A stretch of 64,000 nt of DNA from the NCBI RefSeq assembly GCF_002891295.1, contig NZ_LGUI01000004.1, positions 737,732-801,731 on the forward strand. Direction: 5' to 3'. Made by a program: the position numbers and the translations under genes. The notes below the pieces were generated by a model. That model did not search any database and was not told the origin of the DNA. It saw only the letters and a program-made list of their open reading frames with translations. The DNA comes from Streptomyces eurocidicus (lineage in GTDB: Bacteria > Actinomycetota > Actinomycetes > Streptomycetales > Streptomycetaceae). This document shows positions 9,016 through 17,347 of this stretch, piece after piece (positions within the stretch are counted from its first letter, which is position 1; every line of letters begins with the position of its first letter).

Positions 9016-9777
9016 CTACGCCTCCGGCCGCAGCATCGGCGGGTTGAGCAGGGTGGCCCCGCCGGCCCGGAAGAGCTGAGCGGGCCGCCCGCCCTGACGC
9101 GTCGTCGTCCCTCCCGTCGGCACCAGGAAGCCCGGGGTGCCGGTCACCTTGCGGTGGAAGTTGCGCGGATCCAGCGCGACGCCCCACACCGCCTCGTACA
9201 CCCGGCGCAGCTCCCCGACGGTGAACTCCTGGGGGCAGAAGGCGGTGGCGAGCGAGGAGTACTCAATCTTGGAGCGGGCGCGCTCGACGCCGTCCGCGAG
9301 GATCCGGGCGTGGTCGAAGGCGAGCGGGGCCGCCTGCTCGTCCTCGCGGGCGTACCCGACCTCCTGGTCCAGCAGGTCCTCGACGGGCGCCCAGCGCACG
9401 CTCCGGGCGTCACCACCCGCGCGCGGCGCCGGCAGGTCCGGCGCCAGCGCGAGGTGCGCCACGCTGACCACCCGCATCCTGGGGTCGCGCTTGGGGTCGC
9501 CATAGGTGGCGAGCTGCTCGAGATGGGCGGCGTTGGGCAGCAACGGTCCGGCCGGGTCGTGGGCGTGCAGCCCGGTCTCCTCGGCGAGCTCCCGCGCGGC
9601 CGCCGTCGAGAGGTCCTCGTCGCCCCGCACGAACCCGCCCGGGAGCGCCCAGCGACCCTGGTACGGAGGCTCGCCGCGGCGGACGGCGAGCGCGCACAGC
9701 GCGTGGCGGCGCACGGTGAGCACGACCAGGTCGACAGTGACAGCGAAGGGCGGAAAGGCCGACGGGTCGTAGGGCAT
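9016..9777 (-). CDS. Nudix-domain protein with NrtR-type winged helix
   Basis: A 253-residue protein. The N-terminal half is a Nudix fold with an intact box (G-x5-E-x7-RE-x2-EE-x-G, residues about 48-70); the C-terminal third, starting near YSSLATAFCPQEF, resembles the winged helix of NrtR-type regulators of NAD metabolism. With an intact Nudix box it may hydrolyse a nucleoside-diphosphate sugar as well as regulate. The ATG at 9777 is chosen because the conserved fold starts there; there is no Shine-Dalgarno, but TATGAT ends 6 nt before the ATG, so the mRNA may be leaderless. No NAD gene is adjacent. Confidence 0.8.
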   Translation of the reverse strand: MPYDPSAFPPFAVTVDLVVLTVRRHALCALAVRRGEPPYQGRWALPGGFVRGDEDLSTAAARELAEETGLHAHDPAGPLLPNAAHLEQLATYGDPKRDPRMRVVSVAHLALAPDLPAPRAGGDARSVRWAPVEDLLDQEVGYAREDEQAAPLAFDHARILADGVERARSKIEYSSLATAFCPQEFTVGELRRVYEAVWGVALDPRNFHRKVTGTPGFLVPTGGTTTRQGGRPAQLFRAGGATLLNPPMLRPEA

Positions 9778-9783
9778 GACGCG

Positions 9784-9805
9784 ATCATAGTCGTCTGCTT
9801 GACGA
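9784..9805 (-). promoter_or_regulatory. Leaderless -10 box and dyad operator of the Nudix regulator
   Basis: TATGAT (minus strand, 9789-9784) lies 6 nt before the ATG. Immediately upstream is TCGTC-TGCTT-GACGA (9791-9805), a 5-bp inverted repeat next to the -10 box, placed as an autoregulatory operator would be. Confidence 0.45.
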
Positions 9806-9855
9806 TAAACAGGGTCTTGCGGACGCCCCTGAAGCGTCCCGTCGAAGAGTTCCAC

Positions 9856-11913
9856 TCACACCCCCAGCTGCAGGCCATCGGCCGCTTCCTCGACCATCCC
9901 GAGCCCGAGTCTGCTGATCCGCACGGCGAACGGCTGCTCGGCCACCCGCAGGCCGGTGAACCGCAGCGCACCGAGCGGCGTCGTGCGGAGCGGGCGGACG
10001 GCCACACTGCCCGCAGGCACATCGGGCCGCACCCCGGCGAGCGTGGTCAGCAGTTGCACCGCGCCCGCGGCGGCGACGGCGGCCGGGCGGCAGGCCGCCG
10101 GGTGGGGCAGCGGAGTGCTTCCGGTCACCCGCTGCTCGCCCGCGTACATCTCCGGCAGGCGGTGGCCGAAGGACTCGGCGGCGTCGATGACGCCGCGCAG
10201 CAGCCCGCCCGCCTCCTGCTCATAGCCCGCGGCCGCCAGCCCCGCCACGGCCACGGCCGTCTCATGGACCCGCACGGCCCCGCTGCGGTGCCCGAACGGA
10301 TTGTGCCCGGGCTCCTTGGCGCCGAGGCTGCGCAGCCCCCAGCCGGAGTCGAGGGCCGGCCCGCCGAGCAGCCGGGCCAGCTGCTCGGTCCGCACCTTGT
10401 CGAGCAGCCCGGGAGCGTGGGTGCCCGCGCCGAGCAGGCCGGTGTCGAGCAGGTGTGCGGCGGCGGAGCCGAGGTGCGGTATCAGGCGCCCGTCGGGCGT
10501 CCGGGCGGCGGCGGGGCGGCCGCCCCCGGGGTCCTCGATCCAGAACTCCTCGCGGAAGCGGCTCCGCAGCCCGGCGGCCCACGTCCGCCACCACTCCGCC
10601 CCGGGCCGGCCGTGGGCCTCCAGGAGATCGGCGCCGAGCAGCGCCGCCCGGTGGGCGTGCGCCTGCACCTCACAGCGGTACGGCCCGGTGGGCAGCGGGT
10701 CGGCGAGACAGCCGCCCGCCGCCGTACCGTCCCCCGCGACGGCGGACCGCAGCCACTCCAGGCACCGCTCGGCGGCCGGCAGCAGCGCCTGGGCCTCCCG
10801 TTCGGGCAGCCCCCACCGCCGGGCCTCGGCGAGGACGACCGGGAAGAGCAGCGTCGCCTCGATGCCCGTACAGCCCGGCGGCAGATGGGACCCCGTATGG
10901 CGCAGCGCTCCGGGGAAGCTCCCCCTGTCCGGGCCGGTGCCGGCGATCTGGGTGCGGGCCAGGGTCCGCAGGGTCCCGGCGGCGACCCGGACGCCCAGCG
11001 GCAGCGTCATCCGGGCCGCCCAGAGCGCCTCGGCCGGGGCCAGCCCGCAGCGCCAGGGGACGCCGGCCGCGAGGTGTACGTCGCCCGGTTGCGCGGGGTC
11101 GCGCAGCAGCAGCGCCCGGAGGTCGTCGAGGGCCGCCGCGAAGAGGGCCGCCGCGCGGGGGTCGTCCCCGTCGGCCTCCGCGTCCCCCCAGGGCAGGGTG
11201 GCTCCCCGCCCGCCCGAGGCCGCGGCCTCGGGCGGGCGTGCCCGGCCCGGCTGTTCCAGCCCCGCGCGGAGCTCGATGGCCCTCGTGCCGCCCGGGGGCA
11301 GGTCGATCTCCCAGCACAGCAGGCCGGCGGAGGCCAGGGTGTCACCGGGCGCGGGCTCGGCTGTGACCACGGCCTGCGCGCCGGGCGCCGCCCACCGCAG
11401 TCCGGAGGCGTGCACGGCGGCGGGCACCTCCGGGCCGGGCATTCCCGCCGCGACAGCGCCCAGCTCGGCCAGGTCGGTGCCCAGGGACACCTCCACCCGC
11501 AGCCGCAGCGGACGGATGGCGGTGCTGCGCAGGACGACGCGCTCCACACCTTCGGCGGAGCGGAGCCGTTCGACCGTGACGGCCGGATCCGGACCGGAGT
11601 CCGCGGCGGTCCGCACGGTGCCGACGAAGCGGGCGCGGTCGGCGGCGAGCATCCGGCCCTGGACGGGCAGCGGGTGCTCTCCTCCGACCCGCACCAGACA
11701 GCGCGCGAGAATCCGCCGCCCGCCGCGGTAGAACCCGTCGAGCCCCTGGCCGGTCATCTGTCCGTGCTCCCCGGAGATAGCGAGGGCCGGCAGCGCGACA
11801 CAGATCAGGGCCGTGTGCACGGCCTGCGGACCGGACGGCCGCACACCGCCGGTCCGCTGCTGCGGCGCCGGGGGACGGCGGGTCGGCCTGCCTTGGGGGG
11901 CGATGCCTTGCAC
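9856..11913 (-). CDS. Glycogen-debranching-enzyme-like protein
   Basis: A 685-residue protein with an N-terminal glycogen-debranching-type beta domain (about residues 60-210) and a C-terminal alpha/alpha-barrel region like amylo-alpha-1,6-glucosidase relatives. It lacks a signal peptide and is probably cytosolic. GTG 11913 is selected because GGGGAG lies 9 nt upstream; starts at 11940 or 12054 have no ribosome binding site. The gene ends 78 bp before the Nudix gene start on the same strand and follows the DUF4192 gene, so the three may be one unit. Substrate unknown; an oligosaccharide hydrolase role is inferred from family only. Confidence 0.75.
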   Translation of the reverse strand: MQGIAPQGRPTRRPPAPQQRTGGVRPSGPQAVHTALICVALPALAISGEHGQMTGQGLDGFYRGGRRILARCLVRVGGEHPLPVQGRMLAADRARFVGTVRTAADSGPDPAVTVERLRSAEGVERVVLRSTAIRPLRLRVEVSLGTDLAELGAVAAGMPGPEVPAAVHASGLRWAAPGAQAVVTAEPAPGDTLASAGLLCWEIDLPPGGTRAIELRAGLEQPGRARPPEAAASGGRGATLPWGDAEADGDDPRAAALFAAALDDLRALLLRDPAQPGDVHLAAGVPWRCGLAPAEALWAARMTLPLGVRVAAGTLRTLARTQIAGTGPDRGSFPGALRHTGSHLPPGCTGIEATLLFPVVLAEARRWGLPEREAQALLPAAERCLEWLRSAVAGDGTAAGGCLADPLPTGPYRCEVQAHAHRAALLGADLLEAHGRPGAEWWRTWAAGLRSRFREEFWIEDPGGGRPAAARTPDGRLIPHLGSAAAHLLDTGLLGAGTHAPGLLDKVRTEQLARLLGGPALDSGWGLRSLGAKEPGHNPFGHRSGAVRVHETAVAVAGLAAAGYEQEAGGLLRGVIDAAESFGHRLPEMYAGEQRVTGSTPLPHPAACRPAAVAAAGAVQLLTTLAGVRPDVPAGSVAVRPLRTTPLGALRFTGLRVAEQPFAVRISRLGLGMVEEAADGLQLGV

Positions 11914-11962
11914 GTGTCTGCACTCCCCTGCGGGTGTCATGGCCCAGGACGACGGGCAACGC

Positions 11963-13432
11963 TTACGGGCCACCCGGATGAACGGCACCGGACCGGTCGA
12001 AGTCACGGTGACGCTCGGCACGTCGCGCGCCCGGGCCGCGCCGACGGGTGTCACCGGGAGCCCCTCTGCCCGTCGCGGACCTCGCGCGCCGAGCTCCTGC
12101 GCCGCACGCGCGGGCGGCCCGCGGGCCCGGTGGCACCACCCGGGCCCGACCCGCCGGCGGGGCCCCGGGCCTGCCGCCTCGCCGCGCGGCCCGGCGCGGC
12201 CGCTCCTCCTCCACCGCCGAGGCCGCCGACTCCACCCGGGTCGCGGCGGCCTCTGCCCGCACGGCGGCCTGCAGCGCCCGGTCGGCCTGCTCCCGGCGCA
12301 GGCAGTGGCGCAGCGGCTCCGGGTCCAGGCCCTCGTTGCAGGCCCTGTGCAGGAGCTGGGCGAAGAGGTACCGGGGGTCGAGGCTCAGGGCGCGGCTGAG
12401 CGCGACCCGGGCCTCGGGGTGGTCGCCGATGGACCAGGCGACCCAGCCCGCCAGGGTCACGGGAGCGGTCGCGTGCTCGGTGTATGGGGGCACACAGCGC
12501 CGGGCGACGGCCCGCCACACCCGGAGCACCGCCGGGGCCTGCGGGCCCTCCATCCATTCCGCGGCGCGGTCGCGCGTCGTGCGGTCCTGGAGCCCGATGA
12601 TCAGCGCGGCGGCCTCCTCGGCGGTGAGGAGGGTGTCGTCACGGGCGTCGGACTCGGCCCGGCCGGGCACGGGCGGCGCCTCGTCGAACCGGCGCACCAA
12701 CCGGCCGGTGAGGGCCAGGGTCTCCTGCCGCACGTCCTCGCAGTCGGCGCCGCGGAGGATGCGCGGGACCAGCGCGAAGGCCGCCGCGTCGAGCGCCCGC
12801 TCCTGCTCGTCGGCGCAGTCGCCGGACAGGGGGGCGAACCGGGCTTCCATCTGACGCAGCGACCCCCGCACCTCGATGCCCGCGTAGGTGGCGGCGGCCG
12901 CCATGACAGAGGTGCCGGGAAGGGCCAGGGGCGTGCCGTCGGGCGGGCAGCAGCGGGGGTCGGGGCAGCAGTAGGACCAGAAGCGGCCGTCGGAGATGCA
13001 CAGTGCCTCGTGGACCGGCATGTCGAGCCGGCCGCACGCGAGGCGCAGGGTCTGGGCGAGCGGACGCAGCCGCTCCATCACTTCGCCCGGGGTCTCGCCG
13101 GGCGCGGGGTCCTGGCAGAAGAAGAGGACGACTCCGTCGGGGCGGGCGCCGCGCTTGCTGCTGCCGGACAGCAGCGTCTCGGCGAGCAGGGTGCAGACGT
13201 CGGGCCACTCCTCGCGGAGGGGCGGGATGCCGAGCCTGAGCCGGCCGCCGAAGCGGCCGCGCTCACCGTGCAGCGCGACCATGACTACGGAGTCGTCCGG
13301 CCTGAAGCCCAGAAGATACGGGAGCGCGTCGGCCAGCTCGGCCGGGCTGCACAGGGTGACCTGCTGTTCCGCGTGCGAGCCCGACGCGGTGGTGGAGGTG
13401 GACGGGCGGGGCGAGTCGTTGTGCTGAGTCAT
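11963..13432 (-). CDS. DUF4192-family protein
   Basis: A 489-residue DUF4192 protein. The conserved core covers about residues 25-390: it begins with LCSPAELADALPYLLGF and DDSVVMVAL, includes a Cys-rich patch (YCCPDPRCCP) and ends in a TPR-like helical region (GDHPEARVALSRALSL). The family is common in actinobacteria and has no assigned function. The ATG at 13432 has no clear ribosome binding site. The last 75 residues are a low-complexity Arg/Gly/Pro-rich tail; a frameshift near the end cannot be excluded. Divergent from recQ across a gap with DnaA-box-like sequences. Confidence 0.82.
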   Translation of the reverse strand: MTQHNDSPRPSTSTTASGSHAEQQVTLCSPAELADALPYLLGFRPDDSVVMVALHGERGRFGGRLRLGIPPLREEWPDVCTLLAETLLSGSSKRGARPDGVVLFFCQDPAPGETPGEVMERLRPLAQTLRLACGRLDMPVHEALCISDGRFWSYCCPDPRCCPPDGTPLALPGTSVMAAAATYAGIEVRGSLRQMEARFAPLSGDCADEQERALDAAAFALVPRILRGADCEDVRQETLALTGRLVRRFDEAPPVPGRAESDARDDTLLTAEEAAALIIGLQDRTTRDRAAEWMEGPQAPAVLRVWRAVARRCVPPYTEHATAPVTLAGWVAWSIGDHPEARVALSRALSLDPRYLFAQLLHRACNEGLDPEPLRHCLRREQADRALQAAVRAEAAATRVESAASAVEEERPRRAARRGGRPGAPPAGRARVVPPGPRAARACGAGARRARSATGRGAPGDTRRRGPGARRAERHRDFDRSGAVHPGGP

Positions 13433-13472
13433 GGCGAGAGAGTCGCGTGGATCCGGCACGTCCCACCAGCCC

Positions 13473-13560
13473 TGTGGATAACTCCAGAATGATGGTCATA
13501 CGAACCTCTGTGGACAACGCTCCTTCGCCTCGCCCGGATCTCCCCGCCGGGTTTTCCACA
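13473..13560. promoter_or_regulatory. Three DnaA-box-like 9-mers
   Basis: TGTGGATAA (13473-13481), TGTGGACAA (13509-13517) and TTTTCCACA (13552-13560). The second is the exact reverse complement of the Streptomyces DnaA box TTGTCCACA, the first matches the E. coli box TTATCCACA, and the third has one mismatch. All lie in the 179-bp gap between the DUF4192 and recQ genes. Confidence 0.6.
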
Positions 13561-13611
13561 GGCGGGCGGTCTCGTTCGCGCGATGTCAGTGGGCTCGTGT
13601 TGCATGGGGGC

Positions 13612-15777
13612 ATGACCAACGAAGATCTGCGCCACTCGGCCGACACCGTCCTGGCCCGCCTCGTCGGAGACCGCACGGGCACAGCGAGACTGCGCGAGGA
13701 TCAGTGGCGCGCGATCGAGGCGCTGGTCGCCCACCGCCGCCGTGCGCTGGTCGTCCAGCGCACGGGCTGGGGCAAATCGGCCGTGTACTTCGTCGCGACG
13801 GCGCTGCTGCGCGAGCGCGGCAGCGGCCCCACGGTGATCGTCTCGCCCCTGCTGGCGCTGATGCGCAACCAGGTGGAGGCCGCCGCCCGGGCCGGCATCC
13901 GCGCGCGCACGATCAACTCGTCCAACACCGAGGAGTGGGACACCGTCCAGGCGGAGGTGGCCGCGGGCGAGGTCGACGTGCTCCTGGTCAGCCCGGAGCG
14001 GCTGAACAATCCGGACTTCCGCGATCAGGTCCTGCCCAAGCTCGCCGCCGCCACCGGCCTCCTGGTCGTCGACGAGGCGCACTGCATCTCCGACTGGGGT
14101 CACGACTTCCGGCCCGACTACCGCCGGCTGCGGACGATGCTGGCCGAGCTCTCCCCCGGCGTCCCCGTCCTCGCGACGACGGCCACCGCCAACGCCCGGG
14201 TCACGGCGGACGTCGCCGAGCAGCTGGGCACGGGAGAAGGGGCCGAGGAGGCGCTCGTGCTGCGGGGGCCGCTGGACCGGGAGAGCCTCAGCCTGAGCGT
14301 GCTGAACCTGCCCGACGCCGCCCACCGGCTCGCCTGGCTCGCCGACCGGCTCGGCGATCTGCCGGGGTCCGGCATCATCTACACCCTCACGGTGGCCGCG
14401 GCGGAAGAGGTCACGGCGTTCCTGCGGCGCCGCGGCCACACGGTCGCCTCCTACACCGGCAAGACGGAGAACGCCGACCGGCAGCAGGCGGAGGAGGACC
14501 TCCTCGCCAACCGCGTCAAGGCCCTCGTCGCCACCTCCGCGCTGGGCATGGGGTTCGACAAGCCGGATCTGGGCTTCGTGGTCCACCTGGGTTCCCCCTC
14601 CTCCCCCATCGCCTACTACCAGCAGGTGGGACGCGCCGGGCGCGGTGTGGAGCACGCCGAGGTGCTCCTCCTGCCGGGCCGGGAGGACGAGGCGATCTGG
14701 AAGTACTTCGCGTCCCTCGCCTTCCCCCCGGAGGAGCAGGTCCGCCGCACGCTGGACGTCCTGGCCGCCGCCGGCCGGCCCCTCTCCCTGCCCGCCCTGG
14801 AGCCGCAGGTGGAGCTGCGGCGCTCCCGCCTGGAGACGATGCTCAAGGTCCTCGACGTGGACGGCGCGGTGCACCGCGTCCGCGGCGGCTGGACGGCGAC
14901 CGGCCGGCCGTGGGCGTACGACGGCGAGCGCTACGCCTGGGTCGCCCGGCAGCGTGAGGCGGAGCAGCAGGCCATGCGCGACTACGCCGCCACCACGGAG
15001 TGCCGGATGGAGTTCCTGCGGCGGCAGCTCGACGACGAACAAGCCGCGCCCTGCGGCCGCTGCGACAACTGCGCCGGCTCCCGGTTCACCGCCGAGGTGT
15101 CCTCCGTGGCGCTCGACGCCTCCCGGGGAGAGCTGGGCAGGCCGGGCGTCGAGGTCGAGCCGCGCCGCATGTGGCCGACGGGGATGGCCGCGGTCGGCGT
15201 GGATCTGAAGGGGCGCATCCCGGCGGGCGAGCAGGCCGCTCCGGGCCGGGCCCTCGGGAGGCTCTCCGACATCGGCTGGGGCAACCGACTGCGGCCCCTC
15301 CTGGCCGCGCAGTCACCGGACTGCGTCATTCCTGATGATGTGGCGGACGCGGTCGTGACCGTTCTCGCCGACTGGGCCCGGGGGCCGGGCGGTTGGGCGA
15401 CCGGCGCTCCCGACGCGCTCGCCCGGCCGGTGGGCGTGGTCACCCTCGACTCCCGGACCAGGCCGCAGCTGATCCGGTCGCTGGGCGAGCGCATCGCCAC
15501 GGTCGGGCGCATGCCCCTGCTCGGCACGGTCTCCTACCGGGACACGGGGACGGACACCCGGCTGCCGCGGACCAACAGCGCGCAGCGACTGCGGGCGTTG
15601 GACGGCGCCCTGACCGTGCCGCCGGACCTCGCCGCCGCCCTGGCCAAGGCCGGCGGGCCCGTCCTGCTGGTGGACGACCTCTCCGACACCGGTTGGACGC
15701 TCGCCGTGGCCGCCCGGCTGCTGCGGCGCGCCGGGGCGCGGGAGGTGCTCCCGCTGGTGCTGGCGGTGCAGGGGTAG
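13612..15777 (+). CDS. recQ: RecQ-type DNA helicase with C-terminal phosphoribosyltransferase-like domain
   Basis: A 721-residue SF2 helicase that unwinds 3'-tailed duplex and recombination intermediates. Helicase domains: Walker A RTGWGKS (about 50-56, in place of the usual TGGGKS), DEAH with CISDWGHDFRP (about 155), motif VI QVGRAGR. A RecQ zinc site follows (a Cys, then CGRCDNC). The last 200 residues do not belong to RecQ-Ct or HRDC; they end in VLLVDDLSDTGWT, close to the PRPP-binding signature of type I phosphoribosyltransferases. The ATG at 13612 has a GGGGG stretch very close upstream; a GTG at 13597 is possible. The promoter region has DnaA-box-like sites. Confidence 0.88.
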   Translation: MTNEDLRHSADTVLARLVGDRTGTARLREDQWRAIEALVAHRRRALVVQRTGWGKSAVYFVATALLRERGSGPTVIVSPLLALMRNQVEAAARAGIRARTINSSNTEEWDTVQAEVAAGEVDVLLVSPERLNNPDFRDQVLPKLAAATGLLVVDEAHCISDWGHDFRPDYRRLRTMLAELSPGVPVLATTATANARVTADVAEQLGTGEGAEEALVLRGPLDRESLSLSVLNLPDAAHRLAWLADRLGDLPGSGIIYTLTVAAAEEVTAFLRRRGHTVASYTGKTENADRQQAEEDLLANRVKALVATSALGMGFDKPDLGFVVHLGSPSSPIAYYQQVGRAGRGVEHAEVLLLPGREDEAIWKYFASLAFPPEEQVRRTLDVLAAAGRPLSLPALEPQVELRRSRLETMLKVLDVDGAVHRVRGGWTATGRPWAYDGERYAWVARQREAEQQAMRDYAATTECRMEFLRRQLDDEQAAPCGRCDNCAGSRFTAEVSSVALDASRGELGRPGVEVEPRRMWPTGMAAVGVDLKGRIPAGEQAAPGRALGRLSDIGWGNRLRPLLAAQSPDCVIPDDVADAVVTVLADWARGPGGWATGAPDALARPVGVVTLDSRTRPQLIRSLGERIATVGRMPLLGTVSYRDTGTDTRLPRTNSAQRLRALDGALTVPPDLAAALAKAGGPVLLVDDLSDTGWTLAVAARLLRRAGAREVLPLVLAVQG

Positions 15778-15931
15778 GAGCGCGGGGCCGACGGGGCGGC
15801 AGAGCGCGCCCGGGCGCCTGCAGCGCGGCACGGGGCGGGCCCTCGTGAGTGGCGCCAATTGATCGTTGCCGCCTGCCGGTGCGGCCGGGAGAATTGGAGC
15901 AGCTCCCCGCCCCGCCCGACCTGACCGCTCA

Positions 15932-15996
15932 CGGGCCCACGGGCAGGACTGCCTTCGCGCGTACCCCGGCCGACGCCCGCCCTGCCCGTGGGCCCG
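15932..15996 (+). promoter_or_regulatory. Long stem-loop just upstream of a ribosome binding site
   Basis: A perfect 16-bp inverted repeat, CGGGCCCACGGGCAGG (15932-15947) and CCTGCCCGTGGGCCCG (15981-15996), with a 33-nt loop. It ends about 8 nt before the GGGAGG of the gene at 16014, so it is either a terminator after recQ or a 5'-UTR structure of the downstream gene. Confidence 0.6.
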
Positions 15997-16013
15997 CAGA
16001 CGAAGGGAGGCTC

Positions 16014-16592
16014 ATGGCCTTCGGCTTCGCTCCGCCCCCGCCCGCCGACTCCGGCCCCCGCATCGGCCGGCTGCTCGAACCCGCCGAGTGGACCGCCGCC
16101 GGAATCCCTTTGCTGCGCAACCCCCGCGAAGTGATCACCGGTCTGCACACCCGGCACCGTCCGGCACCGTCGACGGCCGTCGTCGCCGTCCTCGACCACG
16201 AGGAACGGGTCACCGCGAGCGCGTCCTTCGCCCGGCGGGCCACCGCCCCGGACGGCTGGGAGCTCCGTAACGAGCTCCTCACCCAGCTGCGTCTGGTGAT
16301 CCCCCACGATCTGCGCCGCCGCACCCCGGTGAGGACGGCGGTGCTGCTCTACTGCCGGGCCGGTGAGGCCCATTGGACGGAGGAGGACGGGGCGTGGATG
16401 TGGGGGCTGCGGGACGCCTGCACCCTGCACGGGCTGCGCTGCGGCGCGTACATCACCCTGACCACGAGCGGCTGGCGGATCCTCGGCGAGGGGCGCAGCG
16501 GGCGCCGGCCCCGCTCGCCCGTACACCGGACGGCGCGGCTCACCTCCGGCGGCGGGGCGCCCGAGGCGCACCGCCACACGGCGGCTCGCTGA
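16014..16592 (+). CDS. Conserved streptomycete protein, function unknown
   Basis: A 192-residue protein that I do not recognise beyond its being typical of Streptomyces. GGGAGG lies 3 nt from the ATG. It has an alpha/beta look with a mixed core (TAVVAVLDHEERVTAS near residue 55; VRTAVLLYCRAGEAHWTEED near residue 107) and a basic C-terminus. There is no signal peptide or membrane segment. The spacing of an H/D/E-containing core might suggest a nuclease or JAB-like fold, but I cannot support that. It follows recQ and precedes a bidirectional hairpin. Confidence 0.75.
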   Translation: MAFGFAPPPPADSGPRIGRLLEPAEWTAAGIPLLRNPREVITGLHTRHRPAPSTAVVAVLDHEERVTASASFARRATAPDGWELRNELLTQLRLVIPHDLRRRTPVRTAVLLYCRAGEAHWTEEDGAWMWGLRDACTLHGLRCGAYITLTTSGWRILGEGRSGRRPRSPVHRTARLTSGGGAPEAHRHTAAR

Positions 16593-16635
16593 CGCCCCGG
16601 CCCTGGCAGCGCCCTCCCCCGTCCGGGTACGCGAA

Positions 16636-16676
16636 CGGCGGCCGTCCTCCCCGCGGGGGGGGGTGGGCGGCCGCCG
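16636..16676. terminator. Bidirectional terminator between convergent genes
   Basis: CGGCGGCCG (16636-16644) pairs with CGGCCGCCG (16668-16676), and the inner CCTCCCC/GGGG run extends the stem. The loop contains a run of nine G, a place where sequence errors are common. Confidence 0.7.
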
Positions 16677-16688
16677 GACGGCTCGGGC

Positions 16689-17288
16689 TCAGACGCCCGC
16701 CGGAAGAAGGGCATTGACCCGCTGCGGGTCGCCGCAGACAACCAGCAGCGCACCGGCGCGGGCCACCGCGGCGGCCACCGCCTCGTCGCCACCGCCGTTG
16801 ACGGCGACGATCACGACGGGACGGCCCTTCGCACGGGTGGCGTCGGCCGCCGCGTAGAAGACGTCGTCGCCGGCGTCGTGCTGCGCCCAGTAGGACGCCT
16901 CGCCGAACGACAGCTCGTGCGCGGCCCACGGGTGCGGGTCGCCGGTGGTGAGCACCAGGATCTCGCCCGGCTCACGGCCGGTGTCGAGCAGCAGGTCGAC
17001 GGCCTCGTCGGCCGCGGCCAGCGCACCCTGCGCGGGCGCGGGGATCAGCTGGACCTGCGGTCCGGCGGCGGGAACCGGGGTGGCCGGGGCCGCCGCCGTG
17101 GTGCGCGGAGCGCGCGGCGACGGGATCGGGGCGCGGTCGGCTCCGGCGCCGCCGGGCCGCGTCGGGACCGGTCGGGGGCCGGGGCCAGGAACGGGACGGG
17201 GGGTCTGCGCGCTGCGGCCGGGGTTCGGAACGGCGCGGGGACCCGGGACACTCTCGTGAATCTGAGGCTCCTCGGGGATGAGAGGCAT
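16689..17288 (-). CDS. Proline-rich N-terminus, alpha/beta C-terminus; unknown function
   Basis: A 199-residue protein. Residues 1-80 are disordered and full of Pro, Arg and Ala. The C-terminal 115 residues form a conserved alpha/beta segment with GEILVLTTGDPHPWAAHE and GRPVVIVAVNGGGDE, and resemble the UvrD-like C-terminal module found in some streptomycete proteins, though no helicase motifs are present. The gene lies 59 bp downstream of rnhB on the same strand. No ribosome binding site precedes the ATG; an AT-rich palindrome does, so it may have its own leaderless promoter. Confidence 0.72.
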   Translation of the reverse strand: MPLIPEEPQIHESVPGPRAVPNPGRSAQTPRPVPGPGPRPVPTRPGGAGADRAPIPSPRAPRTTAAAPATPVPAAGPQVQLIPAPAQGALAAADEAVDLLLDTGREPGEILVLTTGDPHPWAAHELSFGEASYWAQHDAGDDVFYAAADATRAKGRPVVIVAVNGGGDEAVAAAVARAGALLVVCGDPQRVNALLPAGV

Positions 17289-17291
17289 GAG

Positions 17292-17305
17292 TTGATATTT
17301 ATCAA
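17292..17305 (-). promoter_or_regulatory. AT-rich palindrome abutting a start codon
   Basis: TTGATA-TT-TATCAA, a 6-bp inverted repeat ending 3 nt before the ATG at 17288. In GC-rich surroundings this is conspicuous. It overlaps a possible TAAATA -10 box for a leaderless transcript. Confidence 0.45.
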
Positions 17306-17347
17306 ACGCCGGTGCGAGTCGCGTCGGCGGGTGGCGGTTCGGGCCAC

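Noticed and set aside
8524..12399. 1291-codon plus-strand reading frame
   Set aside because: It runs antisense to the Nudix and debranching-like genes; the composition is that of a GC-rich shadow frame.
12051..12557. Alternative frame at the end of the DUF4192 gene
   Set aside because: It could reflect a frameshift, but the main frame stays open to a normal stop and I have no alignment to decide.
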